A DNA stretch of 64,000 nucleotides from Arabiibacter massiliensis (GCF_900169505.1 NZ_LT827021.1:3255400-3319399); one strand, 5' to 3'; positions 39,001 to 48,399 are shown, numbered from the stretch's first letter. The notes: generated from the sequence alone by a model not told the origin. Translations and numbers: made by a program.

Positions 39001-40981
39001 GGTGCGCACCGTGGAAGAGGAGCTGCAGCGCCTCGCTCCCGAGCGCCGCGCACGCGGCGTGGAGGGCGCGGCCGACCTCCTGCGCGCGCTCGGCCCTCTG
39101 TCCGAAGAGGAGGTGGCGGCGCGTCTGCGGAACGGGGAGGCGCGCGCCCTGCTCGAGGAGCTCGAGCGCGCCCACCGCGCGTTCCCGGTGACGCTGGGCG
39201 CAACCCTGCGCTGGGCGGCGGCCGACGACGCGCGCCGCATCGCCGACGCGCTCGGCGCCAACGTGCCCGACTGGGCCCTCGCTCTTTGTCATCCTGAGCG
39301 GAGCGCACAAGCTCCCCTTTGTCATCCTGAACGAGCGAAGCGAGTCGAAGGAGCCCCCGCGCCGCCAGCGGGCGATCCCCCGACCTCCCACCCCCTCGAC
39401 GACCTTCTCCGCTTCGCCCGCACCCACGGCCCCTTCGCCGCCGAGGACGCCGCCTCCCATCTCGGCATCGGCCCCGCCGTCGCCCGCGACGGCCTCGAGC
39501 GCCTGGCCGCCGAGGGCCGCATCGTCCGCGCCCGCTTCGGCGACGGCCGCGAGTGGGCGGCGGACGAGGTGCTCAAGCGTCTGCGGGCCCGCTCGCTCGC
39601 GAAGGCGCGACAGGCCGTGCGCCCGGTGCCCCGCGCCGCTTACGTGCGCTACCTCTTCGACGTGCAGGGCGTCGGCGCGGACGGCGCGCGCCGCCTCGAG
39701 GGCGTCGATGGCACGGCGCAGGTGCTCTCCCAGTTCGAGGGCGTGGCCCTGCCGGCCGCGCTCTGGGAATCCTCCGTGCTGCCCGCCCGCGTGCGCGACT
39801 ATAGGCCGGCCTTCCTCGACGAGCTGCTGGCTTCGGGCGAGGTCGTGTGGGCGGGCGAGCGCCGCGCCGACGAGGGCGGGGAAGGGCGCCTCGTCGCGTT
39901 CTATCCCACCGACTCGCCGCTCGCGCCGGTGCAGCCTGTCGTACCCGAGCCGGACGACGGCTCCCCCTCGGTCGAGAGGGCCGTCATCGAGGCGCTCGGG
40001 CACGGCGGTGGGCTCTTCTTCCGCCAGATCGTCGATGCCGTGCGCCGCCGCCGCGCGCCCGAGCCGGTGGACGAGGGCCTCGTGGCCCCGGCGCTCAAGG
40101 AGCTCGCATGGAGCGGCCGCGCCACCAACGACACGTTCGCCCCGGTGCGCGCCGCCGCTGCCAGCCGCGTCCCTGCGCCGGCGAAGCGGCGCGTGAGCAG
40201 CCGGCGCGCCCGCATGCGCGGCGACTACTCGCAGGCGCTGGCAGGAGCGGGGGCCTCGTCGGCCCAGGCCGCCGTGCAGGCCGTTCAAGCGGGCCGCTGG
40301 TCGCTCATCGCCCCCGCGCCCGCGAACGACACGGTGCGCGCCGTCGCGCTCGTCGAGTCGCTGCTCGACCGCTACGGCGTGCTCACGCGCGACGCGGCCG
40401 TGCTCTCGGGGGTGCCCGGAGGCCTCGGCACGCTCATGGACGTGCTACGGCAGATGGAGGACGCGGGCGAGGTGCTGCGCGGCATGTTCGTGGAGGGCCT
40501 CGGCCCGGCGCAGTTCGCTGCGCGCGAGACGGTGGACGCGCTGCGCGCCTACGCCGCTGATGACGATCCCGCCGGCTGCGTCGTGCTGGCCGCCGACGAC
40601 CCTGCGAGCCTCTTCGGCGCCGGAATCCCCTGGCCGCCCCTCGCCGGCGCCTCCGCCGAGGACGCCCCGCGTCCGACGCGCCGGCCGGGCGCTCTCGTCG
40701 TCGTGCGCGGGGGAGAGCCCGTGCTCTACGCGACGGCGAACCTGCGCTCCATGCTCGCGTTCACGGATGACGAGGCCGTGCTGGCCGAGGCGGTCCACGC
40801 CCTCGCCGAGCACGTGAGGTGCGCCGTCAAACGCGAAGGGGCCGAAGGCGCCCGCAAGAAGATCGTGGTAGAGGACTTCAACGGCCGTCCGGTCCTCGAC
40901 ACCCCCTTCGCCGCCGCGCTCGCAAGCGAAGGCTTCGTCCGCCTCCCCGACGGCATGCGCCTCTACGCCTCCCCGTTCTGA
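36077..40981 (+). CDS. lhr: Large ATP-dependent helicase Lhr
   Basis: 1634 residues, slightly longer than E. coli Lhr. RecA-like domains 1 and 2 show Walker A APTGSGKTLAAF, DEVHALAG, SATVRP, SLELGIDMG and QRVGRANHR. The Lhr core winged-helix and beta domains follow, and a long C-terminal region contains repeated winged-helix modules. Lhr enzymes unwind nucleic acids in DNA repair. Residues about 1070-1096 are encoded by a REP-like element (39284-39357) read in frame, which adds a Pro/Arg/Glu-rich insert starting LCHPERSA between domains. The rest of the protein shows no frameshift. ATG 36077 has an AAGGA site. Confidence 0.93.
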   Translation: MDEANDITPLGALGRFSDAVRGWFLDAFEGPTPVQERAWEAIAEGENALVIAPTGSGKTLAAFLFALDALMREKAAALVAKPAKGARVLYVSPLKALGADVERNLQAPLAGIAARLAASGEGMPEVRTGMRTGDTTPDARRALVRNPPDILITTPESLYLMLTSKARETLRRVETVIVDEVHALAGTKRGAHLALSLERLDELLERPAQRVGLSATVRPAEEVARFLGGPHPVRVVAAEGAPNLDVRVAVPVQDMTAVPAFGGFEPDGARGGRRGGGGGGPRRAPVEEAWKSDRALRRAMDGRTPKGGSPDSRMGSSSIWPYVESALLDEVLAHRTTIVFVNSRGLCEKLTARLNELYAKRRGLLPPSPDDGGAPVGMRSDMGGTGELVQAAPEIIAKAHHGSVSKERRAQVERELKAGELPCVVATSSLELGIDMGSIDLVLQVAPPPSVASGLQRVGRANHRVGGRPAGVIFPRTRTEVVDAAVAAEGMAAGAIERTRMVENPLDVLSQQTVAAVVMDELAADDWYAVVRRAAPFANLPRSAFDAVLGMLAGAYASADLADFSPRIVWDRERGMLIPRPGSQRQAVTAAGTIPDRGMFSVVLPEGEAAKGRRRVGELDEEMVYESRVGDIIALGTSTWRIREITRDRVVVDPAPGRSARLPFWHGEGVGRPAEAGKARGAFVRAVAAGIGGGEEDGAAVDPALEERLAADGLDENARRNLVELVRAQRAVTGVVPDERTLLVERCEDEQGDWRVILHSPYGRRVHEPWAMAVAERLARTRGFDPQAMAGDDGILVRIPMTEARLPGAELFAFDPDELERIVRGGVGTTALFAARFRECAARALLMSPTTPGKRAPLWQQRLRAGQLLEAARREGDFPLLAECARECLQDVYDLPALREVMEGLRAGTVRLAEAQTSTPSPFAAPLLFGYVGEHLYDGDLPHAERRASLLSLDPGLLGELLGSPDMGELLDADVVRTVEEELQRLAPERRARGVEGAADLLRALGPLSEEEVAARLRNGEARALLEELERAHRAFPVTLGATLRWAAADDARRIADALGANVPDWALALCHPERSAQAPLCHPERAKRVEGAPAPPAGDPPTSHPLDDLLRFARTHGPFAAEDAASHLGIGPAVARDGLERLAAEGRIVRARFGDGREWAADEVLKRLRARSLAKARQAVRPVPRAAYVRYLFDVQGVGADGARRLEGVDGTAQVLSQFEGVALPAALWESSVLPARVRDYRPAFLDELLASGEVVWAGERRADEGGEGRLVAFYPTDSPLAPVQPVVPEPDDGSPSVERAVIEALGHGGGLFFRQIVDAVRRRRAPEPVDEGLVAPALKELAWSGRATNDTFAPVRAAAASRVPAPAKRRVSSRRARMRGDYSQALAGAGASSAQAAVQAVQAGRWSLIAPAPANDTVRAVALVESLLDRYGVLTRDAAVLSGVPGGLGTLMDVLRQMEDAGEVLRGMFVEGLGPAQFAARETVDALRAYAADDDPAGCVVLAADDPASLFGAGIPWPPLAGASAEDAPRPTRRPGALVVVRGGEPVLYATANLRSMLAFTDDEAVLAEAVHALAEHVRCAVKREGAEGARKKIVVEDFNGRPVLDTPFAAALASEGFVRLPDGMRLYASPF
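39284..39357. repeat. REP-like element copy B, inside the lhr coding sequence
   Basis: Two direct partial units, TTTGTCATCCTGAGCGGAGCG at 39284 and TTTGTCATCCTGAACGAGCG at 39318, the second ending AGTCGAAGGAGCC. Both lie within and in frame with lhr. The sequence matches the intergenic copies at 20040, 49295 and 50609. Confidence 0.9.
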
Positions 40982-41029
40982 CCGAACTATGGTGACGTTA
41001 TCCCCGTCCTGCGTCATCCTGCGTCATCT

Positions 41030-41064
41030 AAAAAGGCCCCGGAACGCCGCGCGCGTCCCGGAGG
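41030..41064 (-). terminator. Intrinsic terminator of the aspartate aminotransferase gene
   Basis: On the minus strand CCGGGACGC and GCGTTCCGG pair around a GC loop, followed by GGCCTTTTT; 20-50 bp after the aminotransferase stop. Confidence 0.8.
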
Positions 41065-41085
41065 CAACCTGCGAGCTTTCTGCCG

Positions 41086-42372
41086 TTAGCCCAGCAGCTT
41101 CTCCACGTAGGCCAGCTTCACGCATGTCGTGAACACGTCCATGGCCTCCGCCAGCTCCTCGAGCGGGGGCAGCGTGGGCGCGATGCGGATGTTGCTGTCG
41201 CGCGGGTCCCGCTTGTAGGGGAAGGTGGCGCCGGCGCCGGTCATCGTCACGCCGGCCTCCTTCGCGAGCGCCACGGCGCGCTTGGCGCAGCCTTGCGGAG
41301 CGTCGAACGACACGAAGTAGCCCCCGCGCGGCCGGCTCCACGAGCAGCCGCCCACCTCGGCCAGGCCCTCCTCCAGCTTGGCGTCCACCAGGTCGAACTT
41401 CGGGCGCAGGATGGCGGCGTGCCGGGCCATGTGCGCGGCCAGCCCCTCGGCGTCGCGCAGGAATCTCACGTGGCGCAGCTGGTTGAGCTTGTCGTAGCCG
41501 ATGGTGCCCGCGCCCATGCGCGCCTTGATCTCGGCGATGTTGCCGGGGCTCGCCGCGATGGCCGAGATGCCCGCGCCCGGCAGCGTCACCTTCGACGTGG
41601 AGGCGAACTTGAAGTAGCGGTCGGGGTTGCCCGCCTCGCGGCACGCCGCGCCGATGTCCATGAGCCGGTCCTGCTCGGCCGCGTCGTCGTAGAGGTGGTG
41701 CACGCAGTAGGCGTTGTCCCAGAAGATGCGGAAGTCCTCGGCCGCGCACTCCATGGCGGCCAGGCGGCGCACCGCATCGTCGGAGTACGTGGCGCCGCCG
41801 GGGTTCGAGTATTTCGGCACGCACCAGATGCCCTTCACGGAGGCATCGCCCGCCACGAGGCGCTCCACCTCGTCCATGTCGGGCCCGTCGGCGGTCATCG
41901 CCACGGGGATCATCTCGATGCCGAACGCCTCGGTGATGCCGAAGTGGCGGTCGTAGCCCGGGGCGGGGCAGAGCCACTTCACCGTCTCGAGCCGGCACCA
42001 CGGCGCGGAGCCCAGCACTCCGAAGCTCCAGCAGCGCGCCACGGCGTCGTACATGAGCGTGAGGCTGGAGTTGCCGCCCACGACGACGTTGTCCGGATCC
42101 TCCTCCACCATGGCTGCCATGAGGCGCTTCGCCTCGGGCAGGCCGTCGAGCACGCCGTAGTTGCGGCAGTCGGTGCCGTCTTCGGCGCGGCAGTCCTCGG
42201 CGGTGGCCAGCAGGCCGAGCATGGGCACGCTCAGATCCAGCTGGTCGGCGCCGGGCTTGCCGCGCGCCATGTTGAGCGCGAGCCCCCGCGCCTTGATCCT
42301 CGCGTGCTCCGCCTCCAGCCGCGCTTTGAGCCCGGCGAGCTCCTCGCGTCCCATCTCCGCGTACGTGGGCAT
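41086..42372 (-). CDS. Aspartate aminotransferase (class I, type 1c-like)
   Basis: 428 residues. The PLP-binding lysine is Lys261 in FASTSKVTLPGAG. DNAYCVHHLY carries the Asp/Tyr cofactor contacts, PKYSNPGG the Asn/Pro turn and RIAPT the substrate arginine. The overall pattern MARGKPG, NYGVLDGL and GGNSSLTLMYD matches the actinobacterial aspartate aminotransferase family rather than E. coli AspC. It links glutamate and oxaloacetate to aspartate. A minus-strand promoter with TCGACG, 17-bp spacer and TATACT lies at about 42419-42447. Confidence 0.9.
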   Translation of the reverse strand: MPTYAEMGREELAGLKARLEAEHARIKARGLALNMARGKPGADQLDLSVPMLGLLATAEDCRAEDGTDCRNYGVLDGLPEAKRLMAAMVEEDPDNVVVGGNSSLTLMYDAVARCWSFGVLGSAPWCRLETVKWLCPAPGYDRHFGITEAFGIEMIPVAMTADGPDMDEVERLVAGDASVKGIWCVPKYSNPGGATYSDDAVRRLAAMECAAEDFRIFWDNAYCVHHLYDDAAEQDRLMDIGAACREAGNPDRYFKFASTSKVTLPGAGISAIAASPGNIAEIKARMGAGTIGYDKLNQLRHVRFLRDAEGLAAHMARHAAILRPKFDLVDAKLEEGLAEVGGCSWSRPRGGYFVSFDAPQGCAKRAVALAKEAGVTMTGAGATFPYKRDPRDSNIRIAPTLPPLEELAEAMDVFTTCVKLAYVEKLLG

Positions 42373-42687
42373 CGTCTCTTCCTTCCGTCGACGTGCGATC
42401 CGTCCGTCCGTTCCCGATCAGTATAAGGTTTGGCGAATCGAGCGTCGATACCGTTTTCGTCGCGTGGACCCGCTTTTGGCGCGGCGGGCGACGGGGCGCT
42501 TCGGCAGGCCGCCCACAACATCTAGAGAGGGTGCCCCCAACACCTTGGGGGTTCGCTCTTTTCGACATCGTGCCTGATGGCGGGCTATATTGGCGGACGC
42601 GCGACGGCCGAGAAACGCCTTCGGCACGGAAGCGGATCCCGGCCGGCCGTTTTGAACTGGGCTTATGAAATGCGTTCACAACCGTTT
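42373..42687. other. Intergenic region with terminator-like hairpin
   Basis: No gene. CCCCCAA (42534-42540) and TTGGGGG (42545-42551) form a hairpin followed by TTCGCTCTTTT on the plus strand, although no plus-strand gene lies upstream. It may end a short unannotated transcript starting near 42420. No known riboswitch core was recognised before the NlpC/P60 gene. Confidence 0.45.
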
Positions 42688-42715
42688 TTGAGCACGCGCG
42701 CAAACGTGCTATCAT
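42688..42715 (+). promoter_or_regulatory. Promoter of the NlpC/P60 hydrolase gene
   Basis: TTGAGC (42688-42693), 16-bp spacer, TATCAT (42710-42715); the gene starts 54 bp downstream behind TAGGAGG. Confidence 0.65.
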
Positions 42716-42768
42716 TCTCCCCAGCTTTTGCCCATACGTACTACGTGCTCAATCTAGGAGGATTTCGC

Positions 42769-43914
42769 ATGAGCGAGCATTCAATCGCACTCGATAGGCG
42801 GGCGTTTCTTGGCGGGGCCGCTCTGCTCGGCGTCGCTTCCCTGGTGGCTCCTTCCGCGGCGTTCGCGGAAACCGCTGCCGAGAAGCAGGCCGAGGCGGAC
42901 GCCGTTCGCAACCAGCTCGTCGGCTTGCAGGCCGACCTCGAGGCCGCTGCCGACAACTACTACAAAGCTATCGAAGAGCAGGACGCCGCGAAGGCGGCCA
43001 TGGAGGCCGAGCAGGCCAAGATCGACGACGCTAACGAGAAGATCGCCGCGCATCAGGAGCAGCTCTCCACGCGCGCCCGCAGCATGTACCGCTCCGGGTC
43101 GTCCACCTTCCTCGACTTCGTCCTGGGAGCGTCCTCCTTCTCCGAGTTCACGCAGAACTGGGACCTGCTCAACAAGATGAACGCCCAGGATTCCGCGATG
43201 GTCGACGAGACGAAGACCCTGCGCGAGGATCTGCAGGCCGCCAAGGACGAGTTCCAGCGCCAGGAGCAGATCGCCGCGGACAAGGCCGCCGAGGCCAAGG
43301 CCATCCAGGACGAGGTGCAGGCCAAGGTGGCCAACGCCACCGAGCTGGTGAGCTCGCTCGACGCCGAGGCGCAGGAGCTCCTCGCGCAGGAGCAGGCCGC
43401 GGCCGCCGCCGCTGCCGCCGCCAAGGCGCAGGCCGAGGCCGAGGCAGCCGCAGCCGCCGAGGCAGCCGCAGCCGCGGCGCAGCAGAGCACGCCTAGCAGT
43501 TCGTACACGCCCAGCCCCAGCCCTTCGCCGGTCTATCCGAGCGGCGGCGGTGGCGGTGGCTCCGTCGGCTCCTACGACTCGGTCGTGGGCTACGCCATGA
43601 GCCGCATCGGCTGCCCGTACGTGTGGGCCGCCGAGGGCCCGGACGCCTTCGACTGCTCCGGCCTCGTCACCTGGGCCTACCGCCAGGTGGGCATCGAGCT
43701 TCCGCACCAGAGCGAGTCGCAGTACGCCGCGGCCTCCCGCGTCGTGTCGGTGTCCGAGGCGCGTCCCGGCGACGTGCTCTGGCGCTACGGCCATGTGGGC
43801 ATCGCCTGCAACTACGGCGGCACGCACTACGTGCACGCCCCCACCTTCGACGCCTACGTGCGCGACACCGATCCGCTGTCGTGGGCTCAGTTCACGAACG
43901 CGCTCCAGTTCTAA
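42769..43914 (+). CDS. Secreted NlpC/P60 peptidoglycan endopeptidase
   Basis: 381 residues from ATG 42769 (site AGGAGG). A Tat-type signal (LDRRAFLGGAALLGVASLVAPSAAFA) is followed by a coiled coil of about 200 residues (33-230), an Ala-rich and Pro/Ser/Gly linker, and the NlpC/P60 domain (about 268-381) with catalytic Cys296 in DAFDCSGLV and His342 in RYGHVGIA, plus a following HYVHAP. The architecture matches PcsB/RipA-like cell-division hydrolases, which cut the D-Glu to diamino-acid bond. The twin-arginine signal is unusual for this class. Confidence 0.92.
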   Translation: MSEHSIALDRRAFLGGAALLGVASLVAPSAAFAETAAEKQAEADAVRNQLVGLQADLEAAADNYYKAIEEQDAAKAAMEAEQAKIDDANEKIAAHQEQLSTRARSMYRSGSSTFLDFVLGASSFSEFTQNWDLLNKMNAQDSAMVDETKTLREDLQAAKDEFQRQEQIAADKAAEAKAIQDEVQAKVANATELVSSLDAEAQELLAQEQAAAAAAAAAKAQAEAEAAAAAEAAAAAAQQSTPSSSYTPSPSPSPVYPSGGGGGGSVGSYDSVVGYAMSRIGCPYVWAAEGPDAFDCSGLVTWAYRQVGIELPHQSESQYAAASRVVSVSEARPGDVLWRYGHVGIACNYGGTHYVHAPTFDAYVRDTDPLSWAQFTNALQF

Positions 43915-43934
43915 CGTTTCGATCGCGTTGCAGG

Positions 43935-43958
43935 GGAGGGCTTCGGCCCTCCTCTTCT
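43935..43958 (+). terminator. Terminator after the NlpC/P60 gene
   Basis: GGAGGGC-TTCG-GCCCTCC hairpin (43935-43952) with a stable tetraloop followed by TCTTCT. Confidence 0.75.
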
Positions 43959-44053
43959 ATCATGCGACCTGCGGGGCGATCCCGGTCGGCGGCAAGGGCA
44001 GAGCCCTTGCCCTACGATAGGGCCACTCCACTCTGCGGCGGAAGGAGAAGGCC

Positions 44054-44113
44054 ATGCGTATCCACGTTCGGCTCGACGGTGAGCTCGGCCCGTCGCTGCC
44101 GAGCCGCGCGTAG
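44054..44113 (+). CDS. Possible 19-residue upstream peptide
   Basis: Small ORF with a very good GAAGGAG site 9 nt before its ATG and a TAG stop 16 bp before the glycosylase ATG. The region upstream has GGCAAGGGC/GCCCTTGCC (43991-44011) and CCCTA/TAGGG hairpins. It may be a leader peptide coupling translation of the glycosylase gene, or a chance ORF. Confidence 0.35.
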   Translation: MRIHVRLDGELGPSLPSRA

Positions 44114-44129
44114 GGGAGGGGGCCCGGCC

Positions 44130-44657
44130 ATGGAGCCCGCGCGCGTGCGCCACGAGATAGAGCCCGTGTTCGACGAGCGCTCGCGCGTGCTCGTCCTGGG
44201 CACCATGCCCTCGCCGGCCTCTCGCGCGGCGGGGTTCTACTACAGCCACCCGCAAAACCGCTTCTGGCGCGTGCTTGCCGCGCTCTTCGGCGAGCCCGAG
44301 CCCGAGGGCTCCGAAGCGCGCGCCGCGTTCGCGCTCGCTCACGGCATCGCGCTCTGGGACGTGCTCGCCTCCTGCGACATCGCCGGCGCGTCGGATGCGA
44401 GCATCGCGCGCCCCGTGCCCAACGACCTCGCCCGCATCGCGCGCACGGCGCCCCTCGAGGCCGTGTTCACCACCGGGGCGAAGGCCGGCGCGCTCTACCG
44501 GCGCCTCTGCGCGGGCATGCTGCCGGGCATCCCGCACGTGCAGCTGCCCTCCACGAGCCCCGCCAACGCGCGCATGCGCACGGCCGACCTCGTGGCCGCC
44601 TACCGACCGCTCAAAGACGCCATCGATGGGCGTCAGGGTCGAGAAAAGGAGAAGTAG
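44130..44657 (+). CDS. DNA glycosylase of the uracil-DNA glycosylase superfamily (deoxyinosine type)
   Basis: 175 residues from ATG 44130. The sequence VLVLGTMPSPASRAAGFYYSHPQNRFWRV gives motif A of the superfamily in the form seen in hypoxanthine/deoxyinosine DNA glycosylases. LWDVLASCDIAGASDASI follows, and the C-terminal motif is LPSTSPANAR. It would excise deaminated bases (hypoxanthine, perhaps uracil). Length is normal for the family. Confidence 0.85.
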   Translation: MEPARVRHEIEPVFDERSRVLVLGTMPSPASRAAGFYYSHPQNRFWRVLAALFGEPEPEGSEARAAFALAHGIALWDVLASCDIAGASDASIARPVPNDLARIARTAPLEAVFTTGAKAGALYRRLCAGMLPGIPHVQLPSTSPANARMRTADLVAAYRPLKDAIDGRQGREKEK

Positions 44658-44686
44658 TGAAGACACACCCGGGGGCGTGTAAGCGG

Positions 44687-44715
44687 TTGACAGCGGTAGG
44701 CTCCTAGCGTATTAT
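44687..44715 (+). promoter_or_regulatory. Strong sigma-70-type promoter of the tRNA-tuf cluster
   Basis: Consensus TTGACA (44687-44692), 17-bp spacer, TATTAT (44710-44715), 80 bp upstream of tRNA-Tyr. Confidence 0.85.
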
Positions 44716-44795
44716 TCTCCTGCTCGCGCGTTCGGGGCCACCCGGGAGCGCGGCAGGCAGCTTGATAAATACACATGAATTGAGCAGCGAAACAG

Positions 44796-44880
44796 GGGCG
44801 TGTGCCCGAGTGGCTAAAGGGGACGGGCTGTAAACCCGTTGGCTATGCCTACCTAGGTTCGAATCCTAGCGCGCCCACCA
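44796..44880 (+). tRNA. tRNA-Tyr (anticodon GTA)
   Basis: 85 nt. Acceptor GGGCGTG pairs with CGCGCCC, GTA lies in the CTGTAAA loop, there is a long variable arm as in bacterial tRNA-Tyr, the T loop is GTTCGAATC and CCA is encoded. Confidence 0.95.
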
Positions 44881-44885
44881 TTTTC

Positions 44886-44961
<76 letters not shown>

Positions 44962-44969
44962 GTTTACCT

Positions 44970-45046
44970 GGCGGTGTAGCTCAGTTGGTCAGAGCACACG
45001 GTTCATACCCGTGGCGTCACTGGTTCAAATCCAGTCACCGCTACCA
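44970..45046 (+). tRNA. tRNA-Met (anticodon CAT, elongator type)
   Basis: 77 nt. Acceptor GGCGGTG/CACCGCT with a terminal G-U pair, anticodon CAT in TTCATAC, T loop GTTCAAATC, encoded CCA. The first pair is not the C-A mismatch of an initiator; a tRNA-Ile2 (modified CAT) cannot be excluded. Confidence 0.9.
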
Positions 45047-45057
45047 TTGTACTATTC

Positions 45058-45100
45058 CGCGTCCGCTTTGTCGGACGCGTCGTTATTTTGTTTTCTTTTC
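45058..45100 (+). terminator. Terminator or attenuator between tRNA-Met and tuf
   Basis: CGCGTCCG (45058-45065) / CGGACGCG (45072-45079) stem followed by a T-rich tract (TTATTTTGTTTTCTTTT). Confidence 0.8.
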
Positions 45101-45134
45101 GCGTAAGCGAACCCTTTAATAAGGAGGATGACAC

Positions 45135-46337
<1,203 letters not shown>

Positions 46338-46354
46338 CACCCAGCGGCATTCTG

Positions 46355-46386
46355 ACGGGGCCCGCGCGTTGCGGGCCCCGTTCATG
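46355..46386 (+). terminator. GC-rich hairpin after tuf
   Basis: ACGGGGCCCGC (46355-46365) / GCGGGCCCCGT (46371-46381). Only a short T pair follows, so termination may be partial and allow read-through to rpmG. Confidence 0.6.
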
Positions 46387-46442
46387 AAAATTCATGTGTA
46401 TGAGATCCAAGCTCGTTTCAGATAAGGCATAAAGGAGAATTC

Positions 46443-46592
46443 ATGCGTACGTTGGTCACCTTGGCGTGCACGGAGTGCAAGCGCCGCAATTACACGACCA
46501 AGAAGAACAAGCAGAACAATCCCGACCGTATCGAGTTGAAGAAGTACTGCAAGTGGTGCCAGTGCCACACGGTGCACAAAGAGACCCGATAG
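46443..46592 (+). CDS. rpmG: 50S ribosomal protein L33
   Basis: 49 residues. [12 protein letters not shown]...[15 protein letters not shown] with two CxxC pairs, the zinc-binding form of L33. Site AAGGAG 7 nt upstream of ATG 46443. Standard position before tRNA-Trp and secE in actinobacterial genomes. Confidence 0.95.
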   Translation: MRTLVTLACTECKRRNYTTKKNKQNNPDRIELKKYCKWCQCHTVHKETR

Positions 46593-46616
46593 CGCGTCAG
46601 AGGTTTGAACGAGCAT

Positions 46617-46693
46617 AGGCCAGTAGCTCCAATTGGTAGAGCGGCGGTCTCCAAAACCGCATGTTGGGGGTTCGAGTCCCTCCTGGCCTGCCA
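46617..46693 (+). tRNA. tRNA-Trp (anticodon CCA)
   Basis: 77 nt. Acceptor AGGCCAG/CTGGCCT, anticodon CCA in the CTCCAAA loop, T loop GTTCGAGTC, encoded CCA end. Confidence 0.95.
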
Positions 46694-46800
46694 GCTCGAT
46701 AGCAGAGCAGCTTGCATTCAGGTTGCTTGGATGAGCAGCTTGGAATCAGGCTGCTTGTTTGGCGTTTAGACGGATACGGAAATCCCGGTTAAGGAATCAG

Positions 46801-47250
46801 ATGGCGAAGAAATCAAAGACCCAGCGAGCGAAGGCCTCTGCCGCGCGCGCCGCCCGCAAAGAGCAGGCGCGCCAGGAGGAGATCGCCGCCGCCGAGGCGA
46901 AGAAGAACGCCGCCGAGGCCACTGCGACCGAAGCGCCCAAGAAGAGGCTCTTCAAGAAGACCGAGAAGACCGAGGCGTCCGCCGGCGACGGCAAGCAGGC
47001 GAAGATCCAGAAGGCACCTGAGAAGAAGGTCGAGAAGGCCCCCGAGAAGAAGCCCAAGAAGCGCCGTTTCGGCTTCCTCAAGGACGTGCGCCTCGAGATG
47101 AAGCGCGTGACGTGGCCGACGAAGCAGGACGTGCTGCGCTGGAGCGTGGTCGTGGTCGTGGCGCTGCTGTTCTTCGGCGTGTACGTGGCCCTGCTCGACA
47201 ACGTCGTCATCACGCCGTTGCTGGTCGCGATTTCCGGTTTGGGGGCGTAA
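46801..47250 (+). CDS. secE: Preprotein translocase subunit SecE
   Basis: 149 residues from ATG 46801 (site AAGGA). About 90 residues of Lys/Ala/Glu-rich cytoplasmic extension precede the conserved amphipathic FLKDVRLEMKRVTWPTKQDV and a single membrane helix. SecE is usually 60-80 residues; long charged heads occur in actinobacteria. Followed after 3 bp by nusG. Confidence 0.93.
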   Translation: MAKKSKTQRAKASAARAARKEQARQEEIAAAEAKKNAAEATATEAPKKRLFKKTEKTEASAGDGKQAKIQKAPEKKVEKAPEKKPKKRRFGFLKDVRLEMKRVTWPTKQDVLRWSVVVVVALLFFGVYVALLDNVVITPLLVAISGLGA

Positions 47251-47253
47251 GGC

Positions 47254-47796
47254 ATGTCTAAGAAATGGTACGTCCTGCATACGTATTCAGGATACGAGAA
47301 CAAGGTCAAGAAGAACCTCGAGACGCGTATCGAGACGATGGGCCTCGAGAACAACGTCTTCGGCATCGAGATCCCGACGGAGATGGTCACCGAGATCAAA
47401 GAGGGCGGCCGCCGCGTCGAGAGCGAGAAGAAGGTGTTCCCGGGCTACGTGCTCGTCCGCATGGAGCTGGACGACCGCAGCTGGGCCGCCGTGCGCAACA
47501 CCCCCGGCGTGACCGGGTTCGTGGGCGCCGACGGCAACCCCGCGCCGCTCACGCGCGAGGAGTACAACAAGATGATGAAGGTCGACAAGAAGAAGCCCGG
47601 CGGCCCGCGTGCCGACGTCATCACGTCGAGCATCGTGGTGGGCCAGTCGGTCAAGGTGGTGTCCGGCCCGCTCGCCGAGTTCGACGGCGTGGTGTCCGAG
47701 GTGTCGCCCGAGGCCAATAAGGTGAAGGTCATGGTGTCCATCTTCGGCCGCGAGACCCCCGTCGAGCTTTCGTTCGACCAGGTGGCCAAGATTTAA
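47254..47796 (+). CDS. nusG: Transcription termination/antitermination protein NusG
   Basis: 180 residues. The NGN domain begins [21 protein letters not shown], with [13 protein letters not shown]. The C-terminal KOW domain has [38 protein letters not shown]. It couples RNA polymerase to Rho or the ribosome. Same operon as secE. Confidence 0.97.
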   Translation: MSKKWYVLHTYSGYENKVKKNLETRIETMGLENNVFGIEIPTEMVTEIKEGGRRVESEKKVFPGYVLVRMELDDRSWAAVRNTPGVTGFVGADGNPAPLTREEYNKMMKVDKKKPGGPRADVITSSIVVGQSVKVVSGPLAEFDGVVSEVSPEANKVKVMVSIFGRETPVELSFDQVAKI

Positions 47797-47898
47797 CGAA
47801 GTAAACGCATCGACTGCTGGCGTGCCCGCGTGGACCGGGGCTTCTCACGAAAGCGTGTCGGTTTGAGAGATACATAGTGCTGAAAGGAAACAACTCAC

Positions 47899-48399
47899 AT
47901 GGCTGAAAAGAAGCAAACCGGCTTTATCAAGCTGCAGATCCCGGCCGGCGCCGCGAACCCGGCTCCTCCGGTCGGCCCCGCGCTCGGCGCCCAGGGCGTC
48001 AACATCATGCAGTTCTGCCAGGCGTTCAACGCCCAGACGCAGGACCAGTCCGGCACCATCATCCCGGTCGAGATCACGGTGTACGAGGACAAGTCGTTCA
48101 CCTTCGTGTGCAAGACCCCGCCCGCGGCCATCCTCATCAAGGAGAAGCTCGGCATCAACAGCGGCTCGGGCATCCCGCAGCTGCAGCCGGTCGGCACGCT
48201 CTCGGAGGACCAGCTCCGCGAGATCGCCGAGATCAAGATGCCGGACCTCAACGCCAACACGATCGAGGCCGCCATGGAGATCATCGCCGGCACGGCCCGC
48301 TCGATGGGCGTGCGCATCGAGGGCCGCGAGCTGAAGAAGAAGTACACGCCCTCCAAGAAGCTCGCCGCCATGCTCCAGGGCAAGACGCTCGAGGACTAA
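47899..48399 (+). CDS. rplK: 50S ribosomal protein L11
   Basis: 166 residues. The two L11 domains are intact ([51 protein letters not shown]). The usual length is about 141; here a basic tail of about 25 residues ([22 protein letters not shown]) is added. It binds the GTPase-associated centre of 23S rRNA. Confidence 0.96.
   Translation: MAEKKQTGFIKLQIPAGAANPAPPVGPALGAQGVNIMQFCQAFNAQTQDQSGTIIPVEITVYEDKSFTFVCKTPPAAILIKEKLGINSGSGIPQLQPVGTLSEDQLREIAEIKMPDLNANTIEAAMEIIAGTARSMGVRIEGRELKKKYTPSKKLAAMLQGKTLED

Noticed and set aside
35069..40288. A 1739-codon open frame on the minus strand opposite lhr
   Set aside because: It runs antisense to a clear Lhr helicase and has Arg/Gly/Ala/His-rich, low-complexity translation typical of the shadow frame of high-GC genes. 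Only its last 303 codons (35069-35980) form a plausible separate gene.
42480..42560. A riboswitch (for example c-di-AMP type) before the NlpC/P60 gene
   Set aside because: I could not find the conserved core of that class, and the promoter nearest the gene (42688) lies downstream of this hairpin.
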